Numbered from the stretch's first letter, positions 44,128-52,630 are shown. The stretch: 64,000 nucleotides of DNA from Streptomyces sp. NBC_00250 (GCF_036192275.1 NZ_CP108088.1:1054001-1118000); one strand, 5' to 3'. Numbers and translations: made by a program. The notes: a model not told the origin generated them from the sequence alone.

Positions 44128-45305
44128 CGGGCGAGGTCCTTCCAGGCGACGTCCTTGTCGTTACGGGGCTCCGGAGGCAGGCCCAGGACCCGCTCGGCGA
44201 CGATGTTGAGCAGCACCTCGCTGGTGCCGCCCTCGATCGAGTTGCCCTTGGACCGCAGATAGCGGTAGCCGGCGTCGCGGCCGGTGAAGTCGACGAGTTC
44301 GGGGCGGCGCATCTCCCACTCGCCGTACAACAGGCCCTCGTCGCCGAGGAGTTCGACCTCAAGGCCGCTGATGACCTGGTTGAGGCGGGCGAAGGCGAGT
44401 TTCATGGCGCTGCCCTCGGGGCCGGGGCGGCCCGCGACGAGCTGCTGGCGGAGCCGTTCACCGGCGAGCCTGGCGACCTCGGCGTCGACCCAGTGGTCGA
44501 GGAGCCGCCGGTGCAGGTCGTGGGTGCGCAGCTCGGGGCGCTCGCGCCAGGTCGTGGCGACCTTCCCGATCATGCCGCCCTCGCGGGGGATACGGGCTCC
44601 GCCGATGGAGACGCGCTCGTTCATGAGGGTGGTCTGGGCGACCCGCCAGCCGTCGCCGACCTCGCCGAGGCGGTGGGCGTCGGGGATGCGGACGCCGGTG
44701 AGGAAGACCTCGTTGAACTCGGCCTCGCCGGTGATCTGGCGCAGCGGCCGGACCTCCACGCCGGGGTCGGTCATGTCGCAGACGAAGTAGGTGATGCCCC
44801 GGTGCTTGGGCGCGTCCGGGTCGGTGCGGGCGATGAGGATGGCCCAGCGGGCCGTGTGCGCGCTGGAGGTCCACACCTTCTGCCCGTCCACCACCCAGTC
44901 CTCGCCGTCGCGGACGGCCCTGGTGGCGAGCGCGGCGAGGTCGGATCCGGCCCCGGGCTCGCTGAAGAGCTGGCACCAGACCTCCTCGCCGACCCACAGC
45001 GGGCGGAGGAAGCGCCGCTTGACCTCGTCGGTGCCGTGGGCGAGGACGGTGGGGGCCGCCATGCCCAGACCGATGCCGATCTTGCGCGGGTCGTTGTCGG
45101 GGGCGCCCGCGGCGGCGAGTTCGGCGTCGACGACGGCCTGGAGCGCGCGGGGCGCGTCGAGTCCGCCGAGGCCGACCGGGTAGTGCACCCAGGCGAGTCC
45201 GGCGTCGAAGCGGGCGCGCAGGAAGTCGGTGCGGTCGGTGGTGGCGGGCGGGTGCTCTTCGAGCAGCTTCCGGGTGAGTACGCGCAGTTCCTCGGCGTCG
45301 GTCAT
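44124..45305 (-). CDS. Acyl-CoA dehydrogenase, flavin-binding subunit
   Basis: 393 aa. WVHYPVGLGGLDAPRALQAV, FSEPGAGSDLAALATRAVRD (flavin motif), WVVDGQKVWTSSAHTARWAI, GITYFVCDMTDPGVEVRPLR, ITGEAEFNEVFLTGVRIPD, and the C-terminal YLRSKGNSIEGGTSEVLLNI. It oxidises an acyl-CoA alpha-beta bond with FAD. It is coupled to the divergent subunit downstream, and its start overlaps the upstream oxidoreductase stop (ATGA), so three genes form one unit. Confidence 0.9.
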   Translation of the reverse strand: MTDAEELRVLTRKLLEEHPPATTDRTDFLRARFDAGLAWVHYPVGLGGLDAPRALQAVVDAELAAAGAPDNDPRKIGIGLGMAAPTVLAHGTDEVKRRFLRPLWVGEEVWCQLFSEPGAGSDLAALATRAVRDGEDWVVDGQKVWTSSAHTARWAILIARTDPDAPKHRGITYFVCDMTDPGVEVRPLRQITGEAEFNEVFLTGVRIPDAHRLGEVGDGWRVAQTTLMNERVSIGGARIPREGGMIGKVATTWRERPELRTHDLHRRLLDHWVDAEVARLAGERLRQQLVAGRPGPEGSAMKLAFARLNQVISGLEVELLGDEGLLYGEWEMRRPELVDFTGRDAGYRYLRSKGNSIEGGTSEVLLNIVAERVLGLPPEPRNDKDVAWKDLAR

Positions 45306-46270
45306 GCGTGGGCTCCTTCCGGGAGGACGACCAGGCGGCCGGTGGTGGCGCCGTCGGCGACCCGCTGGACGGCGTCGGCCGCGCCGGCGAAGGGGACGCG
45401 TTCGCCGATGAGGGGCTTGATGAGGCCCTTGGCCGCGTAGGCCGTGAGGGTCTCGTGGCAGCGGCCGATGGACGCCGGGTCCTTCGCCGCGTACAGGCCC
45501 CAGTGGAGGCCGAGGACCGAGTAGTTCTTCACCAGGGCGTGGTTGAGGGCGGGCGCCGGGACCGTGCCGCTCGCGAAGCCGACGACGACGATCCGCCCCT
45601 CGAACGCGACGCACTTCGCGGACTGCTGGTAGGCGTCGCCGCCCACCGGGTCGTAGATGACGTCGGCGCCCCGGCCGCCGGTCGCGGCCTTGACGGCGGC
45701 GACGACGTCTTCGGAGCGCCGGTCGATCACCACGTCGCAGCCGAGGGCGCGGGCGACGGCGGCCTTCTCGGGGCCGCCGACGACGCCGATGACGGTGGCG
45801 CCGGCCGCTTTGCCGAGCTGGACGGCGGCGCTGCCGACGCCGCCGGCCGCCGCGTGGACCAGGAGGGTCTCGCCCTCCTGGAGGGCGGCACGGCGGTGCA
45901 GGCCGAACCAGCCGGTCTGGTAGCCGATGTGGAGCGCGGCGGCCTCGGCGTCGTCGAGCGACTCGGGGGCCGGGAGCAGCCCGGCCGCGTCGGCAAGGAC
46001 GTGGTCGGCGAAACCGCCGTGCGGAAGGGCGGCGGTGGTGATGACCCTGCGGCCGTCCTCGGTCTCGGCGCAGACCTCCACGCCGGGGGTGAAGGGCAGC
46101 GGGGGGCGGATCTGGTAGTGGCCGCGGCAGAGCAGCGCGTCGGGGAAGTTGACGTTGGCCGCGCGGACCTTGAGGAGGACCTGGCCGTCGCCGGGTGTGG
46201 GCGGTGTCACCTCCTCGCGGCGCATCACCGCGCGCGGTTCCCCGTTCTCGTACACACGCCATGCCTGCAT
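45302..46270 (-). CDS. NADPH:quinone oxidoreductase family protein
   Basis: 322 aa, zinc-independent MDR superfamily. VLLKVRAANVNFPDALLCRG, YQIRPPLPFTPGVEVCAETE, HIGYQTGWFGLHRRAALQEG, LLVHAAAGGVGSAAVQLGKA (NADPH-binding motif) and GADVIYDPVGGDAYQQSAKC. It is likely an enoyl or quinone reductase serving the same acyl-CoA pathway as the two dehydrogenases downstream. GGAGGAGG lies upstream of the ATG at 46270. Confidence 0.9.
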   Translation of the reverse strand: MQAWRVYENGEPRAVMRREEVTPPTPGDGQVLLKVRAANVNFPDALLCRGHYQIRPPLPFTPGVEVCAETEDGRRVITTAALPHGGFADHVLADAAGLLPAPESLDDAEAAALHIGYQTGWFGLHRRAALQEGETLLVHAAAGGVGSAAVQLGKAAGATVIGVVGGPEKAAVARALGCDVVIDRRSEDVVAAVKAATGGRGADVIYDPVGGDAYQQSAKCVAFEGRIVVVGFASGTVPAPALNHALVKNYSVLGLHWGLYAAKDPASIGRCHETLTAYAAKGLIKPLIGERVPFAGAADAVQRVADGATTGRLVVLPEGAHA

Positions 46271-46287
46271 CCGGAAGCCTCCTCCGT

Positions 46288-46321
46288 ACCGAGCGGTCGG
46301 TCGCATACTAAGCGGTCGCTT
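46288..46321. promoter_or_regulatory. Two TetR-type operator-like palindromes
   Basis: ACCGAGCGGTCGGT (46288-46301; ACCGA-N4-TCGGT) and AAGCGGTCGCTT (46310-46321; AAGCG-N2-CGCTT) flank a TAGTAT -10-like box on the minus strand. Short ACCGA/CGGT palindromes of this kind are typical of TetR regulators that sense acyl-CoAs. No TetR gene is in the window. Confidence 0.5.
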
Positions 46322-46338
46322 GCCCTGAGGGGAACCAC

Positions 46339-46929
46339 TCAGTCGGACTTCTTCGGGCGGGCCCGGACGTGCATCCGCTCCCCCTGCGGTCCGTACAGGC
46401 TCAGGAACTCCACCGGGCCTTCGGGCGTCGGCCCGAACCAGTGCGGGACCCGCGTGTCGAACTCGGCCGCCTCTCCGGCACCGAGGACGACATCGTGCTC
46501 GCCGAGGACCAGCCGGAGCTTGCCGGAGAGCACGTACAGCCACTCGTAGCCCTCATGGACGCGCGGCTCCGGCTCCTCCTCCTGCGGCTTCTCCTGGATG
46601 ACCTTGTACGCCTGGAGGCCGCCGGGCTGCCGGGTCAGCGGGAACATCGTGCGGCCGTGCCGGACGATGGGCTTCGCCCGGATCCTGGGGTCGCCCGTCG
46701 CCGGGGCGCCGACCAGCTCGTCGAGCGCGACCTGATGGGCGCGGGCGAGCGGCAGGAGCAGTTCGAGGCTGGGCCTGCGCTGCCCGGACTCCAGCCGGGA
46801 GAGGGTGCTCACGGAGATGCCGGTGTCGGCGGAGAGCTCGGCCAGGGTCACCCCGCGGTCGCGGCGGACCCGGCGGAGCCGGGGGCCCACCTCGTTCAGC
46901 ACGGCGTCGATGCGATCGTCTTCGGTCAT
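46339..46929 (-). CDS. XRE-family regulator with C-terminal cupin domain
   Basis: 196 aa. HTH_3 at residues about 12-70 (LRRVRRDRGVTLAELSADTG, ISVSTLSRLESGQRRPSLEL), then a cupin_2 domain (VHEGYEWLYVLSGKLRLVLG, AGEAAEFDTRVPHWFGPT). Such regulators bind a small ligand or metal in the cupin barrel. It is divergent from the thioredoxin-reductase-like gene, with a palindrome between them. Confidence 0.92.
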   Translation of the reverse strand: MTEDDRIDAVLNEVGPRLRRVRRDRGVTLAELSADTGISVSTLSRLESGQRRPSLELLLPLARAHQVALDELVGAPATGDPRIRAKPIVRHGRTMFPLTRQPGGLQAYKVIQEKPQEEEPEPRVHEGYEWLYVLSGKLRLVLGEHDVVLGAGEAAEFDTRVPHWFGPTPEGPVEFLSLYGPQGERMHVRARPKKSD

Positions 46930-46938
46930 ACGCCCAGT

Positions 46939-46955
46939 GTTGCAGAAACGGCAAC
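46939..46955. promoter_or_regulatory. Palindrome between the XRE regulator and the divergent reductase
   Basis: GTTGC-agaaacg-GCAAC is a perfect 5-bp inverted repeat with a 7-bp spacer, 10 bp upstream of the regulator start and about 40 bp upstream of the reductase start. It is a likely autoregulatory operator that could control both promoters. Confidence 0.5.
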
Positions 46956-46996
46956 TTCGCTTGCCGGTCGCACCGGATCCGGGTGACCCTCGCCGC

Positions 46997-47953
46997 ATGA
47001 ACGCACATCTGGAGAACACGTACGAGGCAGTGGTGGTCGGCGGGGGCGCGGCGGGACTCAGCGCCGCCCTGATCCTGGGCCGGTCGCGGCGCCGGACCCT
47101 GGTCGTCGACGCCGGCGCACCGCGCAACGCCCCCACCGCTCACATGCAGGGCGTCCTGTCCCGGGACGGCATGAGCCCGGCCGACTACCTGGCGGCCGGG
47201 CGGGCCGAGATCGCCGGGTACGGGGTCGAGCTGCGGGCCGGCGAAGTGACGGGCGCGGCACCGGACGGGGACGGCGGATTCGTCCTGACGCTGGCGGACG
47301 GCGGCACGGTCGGCGCGCGGCAGCTCGTCGTCACCACCGGGCTCGTCGACGAGCTGCCCCTGATCGACGGGCTCGCCGAGCGGTGGGGACGGGACGTGCT
47401 GCACTGCCCGTACTGCCACGGCTGGGAGGTCCGCGACGAGGCCTTCGGGGTCATCGCGCACCCGACGATGCCCGCGCACCAGGCACTGATGGTCGCGCAC
47501 TGGTCGAAGGACGTGACCTTGTTCCTGCACACCTCCGCCGAGCCGTCGGAGCACGAGGCGGCCCTCCTCGACGCGGCGGGCGTCCGTGTCGAGCGGGGTG
47601 AGGTGGTGGGCCTCGCGGTGGAGGACGACCGGCTGACCGGGGTGCGGCTCGCCGACGGCCGGACCGTGGCCCGCTCGGTGGTCTTCGCCGCGGCGTCGCG
47701 CCTCGCGGCCCGGGACGGGGTGCTGCGACAGCTCGGGGCGGAGCTGCGCGAGACCCCGTTCGGGGAGTTCGTGGTCGTCGACGAGGTGGGCCGGACGAGC
47801 GTGCCGGGCGTGTGGGCGGCCGGGAACGTGACGGGTCCACAGGAACAGGTGGTCAACGCGGTGAGCCGGGGATACCGGGCGGGTGCCGCGCTCAACGGCG
47901 AGCTGGTCTTCGGCGCCCTTGAGGAGAAGGTGGCCGGTCGGCCGGTCGGATGA
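46997..47953 (+). CDS. Thioredoxin-reductase-like NAD(P)/FAD oxidoreductase
   Basis: 318 aa. FAD motif AVVVGGGAAGLSAALILGRS; redox pair CPYCHGWEV at 137-140, which differs from the CATC of true TrxB but is frequent in this actinobacterial group; C-terminal GRTSVPGVWAAGNVTGPQEQ. The second nucleotide motif after CPYC is degenerate (FGVIAHPTMPAHQALMVAHW), so NADPH binding may be weak or use another partner. Probably induced under control of the divergent XRE-cupin protein. Confidence 0.88.
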   Translation: MNAHLENTYEAVVVGGGAAGLSAALILGRSRRRTLVVDAGAPRNAPTAHMQGVLSRDGMSPADYLAAGRAEIAGYGVELRAGEVTGAAPDGDGGFVLTLADGGTVGARQLVVTTGLVDELPLIDGLAERWGRDVLHCPYCHGWEVRDEAFGVIAHPTMPAHQALMVAHWSKDVTLFLHTSAEPSEHEAALLDAAGVRVERGEVVGLAVEDDRLTGVRLADGRTVARSVVFAAASRLAARDGVLRQLGAELRETPFGEFVVVDEVGRTSVPGVWAAGNVTGPQEQVVNAVSRGYRAGAALNGELVFGALEEKVAGRPVG

Positions 47954-48026
47954 ACCCGGGTGGCTGGGGCTGCGCCGCGCCGACCGAGGGGCGAGGATCG
48001 GCCATGGTGACCGGAAACGGAACACC

Positions 48027-48061
48027 CCTCGCGGATCACCCTCGCGGATCACCCTCGCGGA
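48027..48061 (+). repeat. 13-nt tandem repeat ahead of the VOC gene
   Basis: CCTCGCGGATCAC occurs twice in full and once as its first nine bases. It lies between the reductase stop and the VOC start, downstream of an alternative ATG at 48004. The 13-nt period is not a multiple of three, so copy-number change would shift any N-terminal extension out of frame. Confidence 0.85.
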
Positions 48062-48078
48062 AGGACGGGACACCTCCC

Positions 48079-48858
48079 ATGCTCGGTACGCAGTTCACCA
48101 AGGGCTCTCCCTGCTGGATCGATCTCGGCAGCCCCGACACGCAGGCGGCCGCCGCCTTCTACGGCGCCGTCCTCGGCTGGGAGTTCCGCTCGGCGGGTCC
48201 CGATGCCGGCGGCTACGGCTTCTTCCAGCAGGAGGGTCGCACGGTCGCCGCGCTCGGGCCGCTCACCGAGGAGGGCGCGCGGAGCGCCTGGACCGTCTAC
48301 TTCCAGACCCCGGACGCCGACGCGACCCAGAAGGCCGCCGAGTCCGCGGGCGGCACCGTGCGCGCCCCGGCCTTCGACGTCATGGACGCGGGCCGCATGG
48401 CCGCCCTCACCGACCCGGGCGGCGCCCAGTTCGCCCTCTGGCAGCCCGGCACCACCAAGGGCCTCGATCGGACCTCGTCGACGAACACCCTCGTCTGGGC
48501 GGAACTGCACGTCGCCGACCCGGAGACCGTACTCGGCTTCTACCGGACCCTGTTCGACTGGCGGTGGGCGGAGATGGAGGCCCCCGGGATGATGTACCGG
48601 GTCATCTCCACCGCCGACGGCGACCAGGAGGACGCCTCCTTCGGCGGCGCGGCCGAACTGCAGGACACCAGCGAAACCGCGCGCTGGGTCCCGTACTTCG
48701 ATGTCGAGGACGCCGACGCGATCGCCCTCTCGACCCTGGGCAACGGCGGCACGGTCGTGATGCCCGCCGCCGACGTCCCCGACGTCGGCCGCATCGCGTG
48801 GCTCTCCGACCCCTTCGGAGCGACCTTCGCGGTCCTGAAGCCGGCCCCGATGGGCTGA
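48079..48858 (+). CDS. Two-domain VOC (glyoxalase/bleomycin-resistance) family protein
   Basis: 259 aa with two beta-alpha-beta-beta-beta modules. The first is CWIDLGSPDTQAAAAFYGAV to GGAQFALWQPG, and the second is WAELHVADPETVLGFYRTLF to DPFGATFAVLKP. The start is chosen by similarity to the family beginning MLTTxFxxGxPxWxDLG. In-frame ATGs at 47950 (overlapping the previous stop) and 48004 would add unconserved residues. The function within the superfamily is unknown. Confidence 0.88.
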   Translation: MLGTQFTKGSPCWIDLGSPDTQAAAAFYGAVLGWEFRSAGPDAGGYGFFQQEGRTVAALGPLTEEGARSAWTVYFQTPDADATQKAAESAGGTVRAPAFDVMDAGRMAALTDPGGAQFALWQPGTTKGLDRTSSTNTLVWAELHVADPETVLGFYRTLFDWRWAEMEAPGMMYRVISTADGDQEDASFGGAAELQDTSETARWVPYFDVEDADAIALSTLGNGGTVVMPAADVPDVGRIAWLSDPFGATFAVLKPAPMG

Positions 48859-48928
48859 CCGGACAGCCCTCCTACCGCCGGTGAAAGTCGATTGCCGGGG
48901 CGGCGGGCGGTGGGTAGCGTCGCCGTTC

Positions 48929-49429
48929 GTGATTCCGACGCTGCGCACCGAGCGCCTTCTGCTGGAGCCCTACGTCCCCGCGGACGAGGAGGACTTCGTC
49001 GCCCTCTTCCAGGATCCGAGGGTGTCGGCCTGGATGGGAAACGGGCCGGTTGCCGAGGCGGACGACCGGGCGTTGTTCGGGCGGATCTTCACGAAGGTCT
49101 ACGCCCGGGAGCTGTTCGACGTCTGGGCCGTTCGCAGGGACGGCCTGCTGGTCGGGCATGCCGAGATCAAGCCGACCGAGGACGTCGGGGGTCACGAGAT
49201 CGTCTACGCGCTCGCCCCGGCGGCCTGGGGTTCGGGCCTCGGGACGGAGGTGGCCGAGGCCCTCGTGGCCTATGGCTTCGGCACGCTCGGGCTGTCCGAG
49301 GTGCACGCCACCGTGGCCGAACCCAACGTCGCTTCGCTGAAGTTGCTCGGCAGGATCGGATTCGAGCACGTCCGGGACATCACCGAGGAGGACGGCAGCA
49401 CCACCCACGTGCTGACCCGTCGCCCCTGA
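48929..49429 (+). CDS. GNAT acetyltransferase (RimJ/RimL-like)
   Basis: 166 aa Acetyltransf_3 family. TLRTERLLLEPYVPADEEDF, VGHAEIKPTEDVGGHEIVYA, PAAWGSGLGTEVAEALVAYG (acetyl-CoA loop) and ATVAEPNVASLKLLGRIGFE. The GTG at 48929 seems to be at the transcript start: TTGCCG and TAGCGT with 17-bp spacing end 8 nt before it and no ribosome site is present, so a leaderless mRNA is likely. Confidence 0.87.
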   Translation: MIPTLRTERLLLEPYVPADEEDFVALFQDPRVSAWMGNGPVAEADDRALFGRIFTKVYARELFDVWAVRRDGLLVGHAEIKPTEDVGGHEIVYALAPAAWGSGLGTEVAEALVAYGFGTLGLSEVHATVAEPNVASLKLLGRIGFEHVRDITEEDGSTTHVLTRRP

Positions 49430-49486
49430 CGACCGCGCCCCGGCCGCGCTCCACCGGCGTGCGGGACGTTCGCGCGGTGCAGAAGG

Positions 49487-50239
49487 TCAGCGCGCGAAGA
49501 GTTCGAAGGTCACCGCCGGGCGGCCGCCGAAGCGGGCCGACGCGTGGCTCGTCGCCCCGGTGAGGAAGGAACGGACGTACTTCTCCGGGTCCTCGTCCGT
49601 CAGGGCCTCGATGTAGGCGCGGTGGCAGAGCAGCGAACGGATCGCGCGGTCCAGGCCCGGGGCCGCGTCGACCGCGTGGGTCGGGGTGCTGGAGGCCGCG
49701 ACCGCCACCCACCGCACCCCGCTCCAGGGCTCCAGGCCCTGGTCGGCGAGTTCGGGGAAGATCCACCGGTTTCCGGCGTCCGCCGCCGCGTCCAGGGTGG
49801 CGCGGCCGACGGCCAGGTGGTCCGGCGTGTTCCAGGGGGCGCCGGGCCCCCCGCCCCAGGTGTCACGGTGGTTGAGGGTGACGACCAGCTCCGGGCGGTG
49901 TCGGCGGATCGCGGCCGCGATGTCGCGGCGCAGCCCGATCCCGTACTCGATCACGCCGTCGCGGTGGTCGAGGAACTCGACGGTGTCCACGCCGACGACG
50001 GCGGCGCTGTCCCGCTGCTCCTGCTCGCGCACCGGGCCGCAGACGTCCGGGGCGAGGGTGTCGATGCCGGCCTCACCACGGGTGGCGAGGACGTAGACCA
50101 CCTCCTTCCCGGCGTCCGTCCAGCCGGCGACGGCCGCCGCGCAGCCGTACTCCAGGTCGTCGGGGTGGGCGACGACGGCGAGGGCGCGCTGCCAGTCGCC
50201 GGGCATCTCCGCGAGGTCCGTGACTTCGGTTCCGGTCAT
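49487..50239 (-). CDS. PIG-L family deacetylase
   Basis: 250 aa zinc-dependent N-acetylglucosaminyl deacetylase fold. The zinc motif is VVAHPDDLEYGC (His25, Asp27/28), then EVVYVLATRGEAGIDTLAPD, VEFLDHRDGVIEYGIGLRRD and TLNHRDTWGGG, and NTPDHLAVGRATLDAA with a further ligand His. It is translationally coupled (ATGA) to a SIS-domain sugar isomerase, which points to amino-sugar metabolism rather than mycothiol synthesis. Confidence 0.88.
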   Translation of the reverse strand: MTGTEVTDLAEMPGDWQRALAVVAHPDDLEYGCAAAVAGWTDAGKEVVYVLATRGEAGIDTLAPDVCGPVREQEQRDSAAVVGVDTVEFLDHRDGVIEYGIGLRRDIAAAIRRHRPELVVTLNHRDTWGGGPGAPWNTPDHLAVGRATLDAAADAGNRWIFPELADQGLEPWSGVRWVAVAASSTPTHAVDAAPGLDRAIRSLLCHRAYIEALTDEDPEKYVRSFLTGATSHASARFGGRPAVTFELFAR

Positions 50240-51168
50240 GACCGCAGGATACGGGCCGCGTCCGAGGCCGTCGGGCGGAACGCTCCGGAAAGGATCACCG
50301 AACGCGAGACGTTCCGGGGCCGGTCCGGGTTGAGGCCGCGCCGGCCCGCGAGGGCGACCGCGAGCCGCTGAGCGCGGACGAGCGCGGCGACCGGGTCGAT
50401 CGCGTCGGCGGCGAACAGGGCGCCGGTGGACTCCACTTCGTCCTTGAGGCCCGAGGGGGCGGGGCCGAGGCACCAGACGAGGCTGGACCCGTCGCTGATG
50501 CTGATCGGGCCGTGGCGGTACTCCATCGCCGCGTACGACTCCGTCCAGGCGCGGGCCACCTCGCGCAGCTTGAGGGCCGCGTCGTCGGCGAGTCCGACGG
50601 TCCAGCCGGTGCCGAGGAAGGTGAACTGGCCGCGCCGCTCCCAGGCGGCGGGCAGCCGCTCGTAGAGGACGAGTTCGGCGTCGGCGATCGCGGGTCCGAG
50701 GTCCACCCCGAGCCCCGCGCGCAGGAGTTGGAGTGCCGTGGTCGCGAACCGGGTCTGGACGACGGAGCGTTCGTCGGCGAAGGAGAGGTCGACGACGCGG
50801 TCGGCGAGCTGCCCAGCGGGGCTGTCGGGTGCACCGGTGAGGACGAGGGTCGGGATGCGCCCCGCCGCTCCGCCGAGGAGGTGCACGACCTCCGTGGTGG
50901 TGCCGGAGCGGGTGAGGGCCACGATCCGGTCGTAACCACGGCCGAGCGGTGTGGAGTCGGAGGCGGGGAAGGCGTCGGTCTCGCCCGCGCCGAGGGACTC
51001 CCGCAGGGCCGCGTAGGCGCGGGCGATGAAGTACGAGGTGCCGCAGCCGACCACCGCCACGCGCTCGCCACGGGCCGGCAGCAGGCCGGCGTCGCGGTCG
51101 GCGATCTCCGCCGCGCGCCGCCAGCAGTCGGGCTGGCCGGCGATCTCCGCGCTGACGTGGGTGCTCAT
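50236..51168 (-). CDS. SIS-domain sugar isomerase/deaminase-like protein
   Basis: 310 aa with two SIS modules, related to AgaS and the GlmS isomerase half. VAVVGCGTSYFIARAYAALR, IVALTRSGTTTEVVHLLGGA, FTFLGTGWTVGLADDAALKL and SYAAMEYRHGPISISDGSS contain the sugar-phosphate contacts. It would isomerise or deaminate an amino-sugar phosphate whose acetyl group the PIG-L partner removes. GAGGAGAGG precedes the ATG. Confidence 0.88.
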   Translation of the reverse strand: MSTHVSAEIAGQPDCWRRAAEIADRDAGLLPARGERVAVVGCGTSYFIARAYAALRESLGAGETDAFPASDSTPLGRGYDRIVALTRSGTTTEVVHLLGGAAGRIPTLVLTGAPDSPAGQLADRVVDLSFADERSVVQTRFATTALQLLRAGLGVDLGPAIADAELVLYERLPAAWERRGQFTFLGTGWTVGLADDAALKLREVARAWTESYAAMEYRHGPISISDGSSLVWCLGPAPSGLKDEVESTGALFAADAIDPVAALVRAQRLAVALAGRRGLNPDRPRNVSRSVILSGAFRPTASDAARILRS

Positions 51169-51304
51169 GTCCGGGTCCTCTCCTCGCAGGGTCCCCCCGC
51201 GGGGCCCGGACCGAGTTCTACCGGCACCGCCTGGAGCAATCCATGAGCATTGACGGCTCACTGCTTGGACTTTTGCACACCGCCCGCCGCCCGGCCGTAC
51301 GCGA

Positions 51305-52612
51305 TCAGACCTCGTCCCGGGCGAGCGCGAGCAGCCGGTCCAGGACGCGCGGTCCCCCGGCTCGTACCCCGTCGTGCTCGAACTCGTCCGTCACCCAGGT
51401 GCGCAGGCCGCGGATCGTGCGCGCGGTTTCGAGGGAGTGGTGCGTGTCCACGTACATGTCGTCGTGGTAGACGGCGGCGGCGACCGGGACCTTGTTGGCG
51501 GCGAGGCGCTCGGGGTCGTAGAGCGGGGCCCAGTCGGTGCGGGCGGCGAGCAGTTCCGCGGTCTCGCGGAGCGGGCGCAGGGCGGGGTCGGCGGTGAAGT
51601 GCCAGGGGTGGACGGTCTCGCCGGTGAAGAGGAGCGGCCGGCCTTCGGCGAGCGCGGTACGGGCGTCGAACTCGGGGTACTCGGCGCGGACCCGCTCGGC
51701 CGCCCAGTCGGTGGGGCCCTGACCCTGGGCGTAGATGGCCTCGTGCAGCACGGCGTACAGCGGGTGTCCGGCGTACGAGAGGTGGGCCTGGACCTGTTCC
51801 AGGAAGGCGTCGGAGAGGGCGGGTCCGCCGGGGGTGGGGACGAAGGCGCCTTCCAGGAGCAGATGGAGCTGGTGGGTGCCGTCGCCGGAGCCGAGGAGGA
51901 TGCCGAGGGACTGGAAGGCCTCGGGGGTGAGGTGTCCGCCGCCGGGGAGGGTGACCTCGTGGCCGAGGAGGTGGGCGACGACGGCGCGGGCCCGTTCGGC
52001 GTCCTGCGGGTAGCGGGCGAAGTGGGCTTCGTTCTTGCGCCGGATACGGGGGTAGGCGGCGTGGTAGACCTCGTCGGCGGTGGCGTACAGGGAGGGCAGG
52101 CCGCCGGTGATCAGCACCCGCTCCAGGCCCTCGGGGGCGGTGGAGAGGTAGTGGGTGGCGCAGAAGCCGCCGAAGCTCTGGCCGAGGACGGTCCACGGGG
52201 AGCCGCCGGTGAGCCTGCGGCGGATGGCCTCGCAGTCCTTGACGATGGAGTCGGCGCGGAAGTGGGCGAGGTAGTCGGCCTGCTCGGCCGGGGTGCCGCG
52301 GAGCGGCAGGGTCTGGCGGTTGGCGGGGGTGGAGCGGCCGGTGCCCCGCTGGTCGAGGAGGAGGACGCGGAACTCCTTGACGGCTCGGCCGAGCCAGGCC
52401 TGCGGGCCGATGAAGCGGCGGGCGCCGAAGCCGGGTCCGCCCTCCAGGTAGACCAGCCAGGGGAGCCGCTCCCGGTCCGCTCCGGCGTGGGCGCTCGCGA
52501 CGACCTCACGGCCGAAGACCTCGATCCGCTCGCCGTCGGGGCGGGAGTGGTCGAGGGGGACGGGGAAGCGGTGGTCGGTGAGGGCGAGTCCCGGCTGCCG
52601 GTAGGTGGTCAC
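51305..52612 (-). CDS. Proline-iminopeptidase-like alpha/beta hydrolase (S33)
   Basis: 435 aa. LVYLEGGPGFGARRFIGPQA gives the oxyanion motif GGPG, LLDQRGTGRSTPANRQTLPL follows, and TVLGQSFGGFCATHYLSTA has the nucleophile Ser. The C-terminal part holds YHDDMYVDTHHSLETARTI with the His. Length and motifs match the actinobacterial SCO-type S33 aminopeptidases. The GTG start at 52612 has AGGAGC 9 nt upstream. Confidence 0.88.
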   Translation of the reverse strand: MTTYRQPGLALTDHRFPVPLDHSRPDGERIEVFGREVVASAHAGADRERLPWLVYLEGGPGFGARRFIGPQAWLGRAVKEFRVLLLDQRGTGRSTPANRQTLPLRGTPAEQADYLAHFRADSIVKDCEAIRRRLTGGSPWTVLGQSFGGFCATHYLSTAPEGLERVLITGGLPSLYATADEVYHAAYPRIRRKNEAHFARYPQDAERARAVVAHLLGHEVTLPGGGHLTPEAFQSLGILLGSGDGTHQLHLLLEGAFVPTPGGPALSDAFLEQVQAHLSYAGHPLYAVLHEAIYAQGQGPTDWAAERVRAEYPEFDARTALAEGRPLLFTGETVHPWHFTADPALRPLRETAELLAARTDWAPLYDPERLAANKVPVAAAVYHDDMYVDTHHSLETARTIRGLRTWVTDEFEHDGVRAGGPRVLDRLLALARDEV

Positions 52613-52630
52613 GCTGTCGTTGCTCCTGTT

